20,441 nt of DNA from a virus. Location: positions 1 through 20,441 of IMG/VR virus record IMGVR_UViG_3300049794_000009. One strand, 5' to 3'. Position numbers and translations under genes: made by a program. Shown here piece after piece: positions 14,601 to 20,441 of the stretch (its first letter is position 1; the number at the start of each line of letters is the position of its first letter). Under the pieces are notes generated by a model, which saw only the letters and a program-made list of their open reading frames with translations, did not search any database and had not been told where the DNA came from.

Positions 14601-15415
14601 TGGTTGCCCCGAACGTACAGAGCACTGCCAATGTTCAGGTGCTCACTGGCGCCTTTGACCTGACCAGCAACCTGCCAGCGATCCAGACGCCACTGGGCAC
14701 CCTGGTCGGCTTACCGGTCGTACTGGCCAATAACTCGATACCGATCAGCAACGCTCCCACTGGCACGATCACAGCCAACGGTGCGCTGGTTTCCGGCACT
14801 GCCCTGCCGCAGATCTACGGGCCGACCGGAGTGAGCCCAGGTATCTGGCTGAACTTTCCAGCCGGTGCTGTCAAGGCTGGATCCGCTGCAGGCTTTTACT
14901 GGGTCATCATGACCTCGGTCACGGCCGGCACCGTGTACAACAACACGCTGACAGTGCCAGGGTCCAAGCGGCCGCCTGCGCTGATCATTCCGGTAGTCGA
15001 TGCCGGCCCGGGCTCCTACGTCGGGATCTCCAGCGCGCAGACCCTGGATTCAATCACCGTGCCCGCCAACTCGATGGGGCTATCGGGAGCGATGTGGCTT
15101 TTCATACGCTGGTCGTTTCCAACTAGCGGCAGCACCAAGACTATTAACGGCTCGTTCGGTGGCACCTCCTACGTGGCGCCAAGCCGCACAACCTCGATTA
15201 CGGATCAGTGGTGCTTCCTGCTCAGCAACCGGGGCTCGGCTACGCAGCAGATCGTGCAAAGTGTGCCGATCCCGGCCACTGCGGGAGCATCGGCTTTCGT
15301 GAACATGTCGATTAATACGGCGGTGGATCAGAACCTTACCTTTCTGGGTACGAATGTGGCGGCCGAATTCGTTGTCCTGGAGAGCACATTTGTGCTGCTG
15401 ATGCCTGGATCGTAA
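14600..15415 (+). CDS. Jelly-roll-like virion protein (271 aa), unknown role
   Basis: The product is beta-rich with little charge. An N-terminal half (LPQIYGPTGVSPGIWLNFPA, about 70-90) is followed by VTAGTVYNNTLTV. A C-terminal half has SITVPANSMGLSGAMWLFIR, then STKTINGSFGGTSY and NRGSATQQIVQSVP. The order, a TVPA strand, a G-rich turn, a W/R-rich strand, KT-I and then GG, resembles a jelly-roll domain that recurs in phage fibre and decoration proteins. The position between the tail adaptor and the gp10-like protein suggests a structural protein of the neck or tail. I cannot assign it to a named family with certainty. Its stop abuts the next ATG directly. Confidence 0.75.
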   Translation: MVAPNVQSTANVQVLTGAFDLTSNLPAIQTPLGTLVGLPVVLANNSIPISNAPTGTITANGALVSGTALPQIYGPTGVSPGIWLNFPAGAVKAGSAAGFYWVIMTSVTAGTVYNNTLTVPGSKRPPALIIPVVDAGPGSYVGISSAQTLDSITVPANSMGLSGAMWLFIRWSFPTSGSTKTINGSFGGTSYVAPSRTTSITDQWCFLLSNRGSATQQIVQSVPIPATAGASAFVNMSINTAVDQNLTFLGTNVAAEFVVLESTFVLLMPGS

Positions 15416-17074
15416 ATGGCAGATTTCGATTTCGTGGGCGAGTCGTATACGGCCCGATCGATCTCACAGGACGATCAGGAATGCATCAACCTGTTCCCTG
15501 AGGTCGACACCAAGCGCGGGCCGGATCACCGTGGCGTGATCGCCCTGTACTCGGCGCCTGGCAAGCGGACCTTGCTGACGCTGCCCGATGCGCTCGAGGT
15601 GCGTGGCCTGTACGTGTTCTCTGGCTCTCAGATCATGATCGCGGTGTGCGGTCCCAGCGTATACAGCGTTTCTACCAGCTTCGTGGCGACCCTGGTCGGG
15701 ACGCTGGGCAGCACCAGCGGCCGAGTGCAGATCGCCGATAACAACACGGTCGCCATGCTGGCCGACGGCGTGGCGCGCTACGTCTACAACCCATCGACTG
15801 GCTATTTCACATCGCTTGCAAGCTGCAGTTTTACCGGATCGATTTCCGGTAGCACGCTAACGGTGAGTGCAGTGGCTAGTGGCGTGATCGGCCAGTTTCA
15901 GACCGTGACCGGGGCAGGGATTGCGGCCGGTACCCAGATCACCGCCTTCGGTACCGGTACCGGCTTGACCGGTACCTACACCATTAGCATGGGCCCGCAA
16001 ACTGTAATCAGCGAGGGCATGAACACGGCCGATGGTGCATTTGTGGCGTCCTCGCAGGTCGACGAGGTCGACACGTTTTTCGTCTACAACAGTCCGGGCA
16101 CCCAGCAGTGGGGCGCTTCAAATTCAACACTTTCCAGTATCTGGGGAAGCAGCCAACCGCTTTCCTTTTCCAGCGTGGATGGGGCATCGGATAACCTGGT
16201 TGCGATGATCGTGAACAACCGCGAGGTATTCCTGCTCGGTGAGCGCACAGGAGAGGTGTGGGTGGACCAGGGTTCGTTCCCCTTCCCCTTCCTGCGCCTG
16301 GTCGGGACCTCGACGCAGTACGGGTGCGCCGCACGGGACTCGGTGGCGCGACTCAATGAGGCGTTCGCATGGTTATCGTCCAACACGCGCGGCCAAGGCA
16401 TGGTGCTACACATGAAGGGCTATTTGCCTGAACGAATCTCGAATCACGCGGTGGAAAACGCGATCAACAGCTACAGCACGATCTCGGATGCGATCGCATA
16501 CACGTATCAACTGGGCGGGCATGAGTTCTACGTGCTGAATTTTCCGACCGCCGATGTGACCTGGGTGTACGACATCATCACCGGCATGTGGCACAAGCGA
16601 GCTTGGCGCGACTCGATGAATGTAGTGCACCGGGACCGCGGCAATTGCGCGGTCCAGTTCGCCGGCCAGATCGTGGTGGGCGACTGGCAAAACGGCACCT
16701 TGTACGCGCTGGATAACTCGGTTTACACCGATGCAAGCGGGGTTCCGATGTACCGGCTGCGCCGCGCTCCGCATTTGACGGAAGATCTTAACCTGATCAA
16801 ATTTGCACGCCTGCAAATCCAGTTCGAGCCCGGCGTAGGTCTGGCAGTAGGCCAAGGGGTTAATCCGCAAGCCATGCTCGAATGGTACGACGTCGGCGGA
16901 CCTTGGAGCAATCAGTACTGGACCTCTATCGGGGCCCTGGGTTCCTACAAGAATCGGGCGATCTGGCGCCGTCTGGGCACGGGACGGGATCGGGTATTCC
17001 AGGTGACCATCACCGATCCGGTCAAGGTCGTGATCGTCAGCGCGGAATTGAAGGCGCAAGCGCAGGCGTATTGA
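15416..17074 (+). CDS. Packaged-DNA stabilisation protein, P22 gp10-like, with an inserted beta module
   Basis: The P22 gp10 family forms a ring under gp4 that closes the portal channel and holds packaged DNA. The N-terminus is characteristic: [20 protein letters not shown] (6-25), then LFPEVD and [13 protein letters not shown]. Beta-propeller-like WD/strand sequence runs through the middle, e.g. [35 protein letters not shown] and [18 protein letters not shown]. The C-terminus is [20 protein letters not shown]. At 552 aa it exceeds P22 gp10 (472 aa); the surplus is largely residues 136-204, module copy C, between [13 protein letters not shown] and [20 protein letters not shown]. It starts directly after the previous stop with only a weak ribosome binding site. 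Confidence 0.88.
   Translation: MADFDFVGESYTARSISQDDQECINLFPEVDTKRGPDHRGVIALYSAPGKRTLLTLPDALEVRGLYVFSGSQIMIAVCGPSVYSVSTSFVATLVGTLGSTSGRVQIADNNTVAMLADGVARYVYNPSTGYFTSLASCSFTGSISGSTLTVSAVASGVIGQFQTVTGAGIAAGTQITAFGTGTGLTGTYTISMGPQTVISEGMNTADGAFVASSQVDEVDTFFVYNSPGTQQWGASNSTLSSIWGSSQPLSFSSVDGASDNLVAMIVNNREVFLLGERTGEVWVDQGSFPFPFLRLVGTSTQYGCAARDSVARLNEAFAWLSSNTRGQGMVLHMKGYLPERISNHAVENAINSYSTISDAIAYTYQLGGHEFYVLNFPTADVTWVYDIITGMWHKRAWRDSMNVVHRDRGNCAVQFAGQIVVGDWQNGTLYALDNSVYTDASGVPMYRLRRAPHLTEDLNLIKFARLQIQFEPGVGLAVGQGVNPQAMLEWYDVGGPWSNQYWTSIGALGSYKNRAIWRRLGTGRDRVFQVTITDPVKVVIVSAELKAQAQAY
15821..16026 (+). repeat. Shared beta module, copy C (inside the gp10-like protein)
   Basis: Encodes about residues 136-204: [18 protein letters not shown], then [19 protein letters not shown] and [10 protein letters not shown]. 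It follows the same frame as copies A and B, with a shorter Gly/Thr loop. Four GGTACC sites lie at 15929, 15950, 15956 and 15971 within its Gly-Thr-rich turn. Confidence 0.8.
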
Positions 17075-17075
17075 C

Positions 17076-18398
17076 ATGCCCGAAACCAGCGGCCTTAACT
17101 ACTCGCAGATATTCGTCGATCCGAAGACCGGAAGATTGGCGCGTTGGGGCTATCACTATTTGCTGAACCCATCGGTCACGACCCTGAACATTGCCCCTGG
17201 CGGGTCCCTGAATGCGCCCAGCGTGGCTGTGACGGCGCAGTCGATCCAGCTAGGCGTGCCGCTGCGGCCGCCCAGTGGGGGTCTGGGGATCTCGAGCGGC
17301 ACCTCGGGCGGCGTACCGGGCTTTACCAGCCCGACCACCATCGCCTCATCTCCTACGCTGGGCGCTGCCCAGATCGTTCTAGGTGGCGGCGCAGGCGCTA
17401 CCCCGAGCACTCCTGTGGGCCTTGGGACCGTAACCAGCGTGCTGCATGGTAATGCGCTGGGCGCGCCCACCTGGTCAGCAGTAGATCTAGCCGCAGATGT
17501 GACCGGCACCGTGCTAGTAGTCAATGGTGGCACCGGTGCCGGCACGGCACCGGGTGCACGCACGAACCTCGGGCTGGGCACGATCTCGACCCAGGATGCC
17601 AACAACATCGCGGTCACGGGCGGCACTCTGGACGGGACCACGGTTGGCTCGATCACGGCCGCAGCGGGCACATTCGCGGCCCTGACGGCCACCGGAGTTG
17701 TGACCGGCAGCAGTATCGGTACTGCCTCGTTTCAGGCCACTGGAGCGCTTGACGGTGGCACGGTGGTGAACTTCTATAGATCGGCCGGCACGGTCGGCGC
17801 AACGGTCACCAACACCGCGCGTGGGTATACCAGCGCACCGACCACGGACGCATCTGCATTCACGCTGAGTAACTATAACCATTACGAAGCGTTCGGCCTG
17901 ACCATCGGGGCTGGCTCAGCGGTGACCACCCAGAGCGGATTCAGGGCCAGTGCAGGACTGACTACTGCTACCAATAACTACGGCTTCCGCGGATTGATTG
18001 CGACGGCTGCGAACCGGTGGAATTGCTACATGGACGGCACGGCGCCCAATTACTTCAAGGGCACCGTTCAGACCGATGGCGCCATGGCTGATACCAGCTA
18101 CAGCTATCAGACGCCAAGCACAGGATTTACCATCACGATCGGTGACGCTGTGCAAACCCTGATCCTGGATCCGTCCGGGGCGCTCCTCGCTGGCACTATC
18201 ACCATGCCGGCCAATCCGGTTGACGGACACCTGGTGCGCATCACTTCCACCCAGAACATCACCACGCTTACCGTGTCGCCCAATAGCGGTCAGAGCATCA
18301 AGAATGCGCCCACCGGTTTCACCGTGAGCCTTACTGGCGATCAGGGTTACGAATTCATCTACCGGGTGACAAATACCACCTGGTATAGGCTTCAATAA
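17076..18398 (+). CDS. Tail fibre/appendage protein
   Basis: The 440-aa product has a fibre-like architecture. Residues 1-60 contain an N-terminal segment typical of virion attachment (IFVDPKTGRLARWGYHYLLN). A glycine-rich linker runs to about 115. Next is the fibre repeat region GLGTVTSVLHGNALGAPTWS (115-134), VVNGGTGAGTAPGARTNLGL (148-167) and GTLDGTTVGSITAAAGTFAA (183-202), whose wording is common in phage tail fibres and spikes. The last ~100 residues (ILDPSGALLAGTITMPANPV; APTGFTVSLTGDQGYEFIYR) match a recurrent distal fibre domain. It probably recognises the host surface or forms the needle/fibre of the tail. It starts 1 nt after the previous stop with no clear ribosome binding site, suggesting coupling. 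No catalytic spike motif is visible. Confidence 0.85.
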   Translation: MPETSGLNYSQIFVDPKTGRLARWGYHYLLNPSVTTLNIAPGGSLNAPSVAVTAQSIQLGVPLRPPSGGLGISSGTSGGVPGFTSPTTIASSPTLGAAQIVLGGGAGATPSTPVGLGTVTSVLHGNALGAPTWSAVDLAADVTGTVLVVNGGTGAGTAPGARTNLGLGTISTQDANNIAVTGGTLDGTTVGSITAAAGTFAALTATGVVTGSSIGTASFQATGALDGGTVVNFYRSAGTVGATVTNTARGYTSAPTTDASAFTLSNYNHYEAFGLTIGAGSAVTTQSGFRASAGLTTATNNYGFRGLIATAANRWNCYMDGTAPNYFKGTVQTDGAMADTSYSYQTPSTGFTITIGDAVQTLILDPSGALLAGTITMPANPVDGHLVRITSTQNITTLTVSPNSGQSIKNAPTGFTVSLTGDQGYEFIYRVTNTTWYRLQ

Positions 18399-19987
18399 TG
18401 GCTATCCTCTCCCGCCCATTGACCGGCTATGTGCCGCCTCCTGCCGCTGGCACAGGCAGCAATCCATATGGCTTGCCGCAGACGTTGCAGCAAAATCAGA
18501 TCACGCCCTGGACCAGCTTTATGGGCCCAGACGTCGGCGGCCCGGGAACTGGCGGCACTATTCAGGGCATCGGCAATGTGAATCCGCAGTCGTTGCAGGG
18601 GTGGAACTGGGGGCAGCCGCTTAACTTCGGCACGCAGACAGGTGATCCAAAGCTTACCCAAGGCAGCGGAAGCTACAACTTTGATCCGAGCACGAACAGT
18701 TACACGTTCGGCAGTTACAGCGCCCCACAAGCGTCCGATGCGGGAAGCCTGTTTGACAAGCTGATCCAGGGCGCCACCATGACAGGCTTGGCTGCTGTCG
18801 GTGGACTGGCGGGTGGTGCGGCGCTGGGCGCTACCGGAAACGCCACGACCCTCTTTGGTGGCGCTAATCCGCTGTTCGGCGCCGCCGCCGGTGGCGGCAC
18901 TGCTCCCCTGACCTATGCATCGGTGCCAGGGTCGTGGGCGGGGCCGAGCGGAGCCCAATTCGCAGGGCCAGGGGCACTGGGCGCTGGCGGAGGAGCAGGC
19001 GCTGGGGCTGGGGCCGATTTAACTACCTTGGCCGAGACCGGCGGCGGACTGGGTGCTGCAGGTGGTGGTGCCGGTTCATTGTTCGGCGCTGGTAGCCCCA
19101 CTGGCACAGGTTTATTCGGGGCTACGTCATACGGTAGTGGCCCGCTGGATGCGCTCAATACGGGTGCCGGAGGGGTGCTATCGAGCGATGCTTCTGGGCT
19201 TGCAAATATGGGAGCAGGCGCTGTCGGCAGTGCAGGAAGTGGTGGCGGCCTTTTGAACAAGATGATCAATATCCCTGGCATCGGCGATGTGCCGCTGTCG
19301 ACCCTGCAGATGGGTGGCTCGCTGCTCTCCAGCGGCATCGGCGCGCTGGGCTCTATTTCCGCCGCTAATACGCTGTCCGACGCAGCTAACAAGGCTACCA
19401 ACCTACAGAATCAGATCTACCAGCAGACGCTGGGCAATCTGGCGCCGTACCGCACTGCCGGTGCGGGTGCGATCGGACAGCTGGGCGGATATCTTAACGA
19501 TAGTCCTACCGGCGGTCCGGGTGGCGGGCCCGGGTTACTGCATCAGTTCGGAGCCTCTGACCTGCAAGCGAATCTGGCGCCGAACTATAACTTTCAGCTC
19601 GGGCAGGGGATGGGGCAGATCCAGAATCAGCAAGCTGCTGCGGGCGGAGCGATGGGCGGCAACAGCCTCGCGGGCCTGAACAGCTTCGCCCAGAACTACG
19701 CGCAGAACGCATATCAGAACGCGTTCAGCAACTACCAGACGAACCAGGGCAACATCTACAACCGCCTCTTGAATGTTGGCTCACTGGGCGAGAATGCCGC
19801 CTCCGGTGGCACCACCGGTGCGCCCACATTCGCGCAGGGCATGGCCGGCACGATCACCGGGGCCGGTAGCGCTGGAGCAGCCGGTACCGTAGGCGCGACT
19901 AATGCGGTAACAGGAGGGTTGAGTAATTTACTCGGCTATTACACACTTGCAGGTTTGACAAGTAAGAACAATCCTCAAGGCGGCTGA
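18398..19987 (+). CDS. DNA ejection (injection) protein, Gly/Ala-rich
   Basis: The 529-aa protein resembles virion-internal ejection proteins of short-tailed phages (P22 gp7/gp20/gp16 type). Its C-terminal third is recognisable: NLQNQIYQQTLGNLAPYRTA (about 335-355), ASDLQANLAPNYNFQLGQGM, then NQQAAAGGAMGGNSLAGLNS and NAYQNAFSNYQTNQGNIYNR. This layout occurs in proteins annotated as DNA transfer or injection proteins. The N-terminal part is Gly/Pro-rich and residues about 125-290 are a Gly/Ala-rich zone (e.g. GALGAGGGAGAGAGADL), which may insert into or cross membranes like a glycine zipper. Such proteins leave the head with the DNA and help build a channel through the host envelope. The ATG overlaps the fibre stop as TAATG. 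Confidence 0.8.
   Translation: MAILSRPLTGYVPPPAAGTGSNPYGLPQTLQQNQITPWTSFMGPDVGGPGTGGTIQGIGNVNPQSLQGWNWGQPLNFGTQTGDPKLTQGSGSYNFDPSTNSYTFGSYSAPQASDAGSLFDKLIQGATMTGLAAVGGLAGGAALGATGNATTLFGGANPLFGAAAGGGTAPLTYASVPGSWAGPSGAQFAGPGALGAGGGAGAGAGADLTTLAETGGGLGAAGGGAGSLFGAGSPTGTGLFGATSYGSGPLDALNTGAGGVLSSDASGLANMGAGAVGSAGSGGGLLNKMINIPGIGDVPLSTLQMGGSLLSSGIGALGSISAANTLSDAANKATNLQNQIYQQTLGNLAPYRTAGAGAIGQLGGYLNDSPTGGPGGGPGLLHQFGASDLQANLAPNYNFQLGQGMGQIQNQQAAAGGAMGGNSLAGLNSFAQNYAQNAYQNAFSNYQTNQGNIYNRLLNVGSLGENAASGGTTGAPTFAQGMAGTITGAGSAGAAGTVGATNAVTGGLSNLLGYYTLAGLTSKNNPQGG
18785..19120 (+). repeat. Low-complexity Gly/Ala-rich coding tract
   Basis: Codons for glycine and alanine dominate this part of the ejection protein gene, as GGT/GGC/GCT-rich sequence. 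It gives many short imperfect repeats that could expand or contract without breaking the frame. Confidence 0.55.
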
Positions 19988-19989
19988 TC

Positions 19990-20441
19990 GTGGCATTGGA
20001 TACGGGCCTTCCAACGCAAGTCCAGACGCCTAACCCGATGGCGACGCTGGGCAACATGCTCGGCACCGCGCAGGCGGCGCAGCAGTACCAGGCAGGCGCC
20101 ATGGCACTGCAGTCGCAGACGCAGGCTAACCAGGAGCGCCAGAACCTGATCAAGCTATTCCAGACGAGTCCGAACGCAAAGGCATTGCCCGATGGGACCC
20201 TCAATCCGGCTCTGTACGGAGAGGTCTTGAACGTGGCGCCACAGACCGGTCTAGAAATGATCCAGAAGATAGCGATCAACAATTCGGACGTGACCGCAGC
20301 CAACAAATCCCAGTTCAATCTCGGGCAGGAGCAGAACACCCAGATCGCGCAAGTGCTGCAGGACAATCGCAACAAGCCAAAGAGCAACGCGGTCGGTGCG
20401 CTCGACAATCTGCAGGAACAATTCCCTGGCATGGCCCCAAG
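19990..20441 (+). CDS. Second ejection/internal virion protein, 5' part (partial)
   Basis: A GTG start at 19990, 2 nt after the previous stop and 9 nt after AAGG (19977-19980), opens a frame that stays open to the window end (150 codons). The N-terminus reads ALDTGLPTQVQTPNPMATLG, then NMLGTAQAAQQYQAGAMALQ and SQTQANQERQNLIKLFQT, a helical, Gln/Ala-rich pattern typical of the partner ejection protein that follows the first one in podoviruses. The rest continues as helical Asn/Gln-rich sequence (DVTAANKSQFNLGQEQNTQI). It probably acts with the preceding protein in DNA delivery. It is cut by the window edge, so total length and C-terminal domains are unknown. Confidence 0.75.
   Translation, partial: MALDTGLPTQVQTPNPMATLGNMLGTAQAAQQYQAGAMALQSQTQANQERQNLIKLFQTSPNAKALPDGTLNPALYGEVLNVAPQTGLEMIQKIAINNSDVTAANKSQFNLGQEQNTQIAQVLQDNRNKPKSNAVGALDNLQEQFPGMAP

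Noticed and set aside
19955-19990. TTGACA as a possible -35 element before the last gene
   Set aside because: No acceptable -10 hexamer lies 16-18 nt downstream (AAGGCG/GGCTGA), and the gene is closely linked to the previous one.
1-20441. tRNA genes, CRISPR arrays, insertion sequences, integrase or attachment sites
   Set aside because: By eye I found no cloverleaf candidates, no regularly spaced direct repeats, no transposase or recombinase motifs and no obvious terminal repeats. A covariance or repeat search could change this for tRNAs.

Overview
This window is part of a tailed-phage (or prophage) genome. It carries the packaging and virion-assembly block of a short-tailed phage with a P22/Sf6-type head. 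Every supported gene lies on the + strand, mostly end to end with 1-4 nt overlaps (ATGA, GTGA, TAATG, TAGTG), as in late phage transcription units. Base composition is roughly 58-60% GC except for two AT-richer islands, which suggests a GC-rich bacterial host, probably a proteobacterium. The host itself cannot be read from the sequence.

Layout. 1-191: end of an unidentified gene and a 46-codon ORF. 188-1405: large terminase. 1471-2393: two genes of unknown function, the second AT-rich. 2393-7052: P22-type portal, a small two-helix membrane protein, scaffold, a structured intergenic leader and the P22-type coat protein with a TTG start. 7062-8768: a large Ser/Thr/Ala/Gly-rich beta-repeat protein, followed by a strong intrinsic terminator at 8793-8819. 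8831-12895: a carbohydrate cassette (two-domain glycosyltransferase, sugar C-methyltransferase, HNH endonuclease, CmcI-like methyltransferase). 12899-15415: two small beta proteins, a gp4-like tail adaptor and a jelly-roll-like protein. 15416-20441: gp10-like stabilisation protein, tail fibre, Gly/Ala-rich ejection protein and the start of a second ejection protein that runs off the window.

How they fit together. Terminase threads DNA through the portal into a shell built from coat on scaffold. The gp4-like and gp10-like proteins close the head and build the short tail, the fibre contacts the host, and the last two proteins probably leave with the DNA. The sugar cassette splits this programme and may decorate virion proteins or alter host surface sugars; that is inference.

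Most notable points. (1) One ~70-residue beta module occurs in three unrelated virion proteins: the post-coat protein, the gp4-like adaptor and the gp10-like protein. (2) A second ~50-residue repeat occurs four times in the post-coat protein and once in a small protein after the sugar cassette. (3) An AT-rich HNH endonuclease gene is fitted between two sugar genes with 4-nt overlaps at both ends, and its unusual composition continues into the first ~45 codons of the next gene. No tRNA, CRISPR array, integrase, attachment site or lysis gene was recognised.
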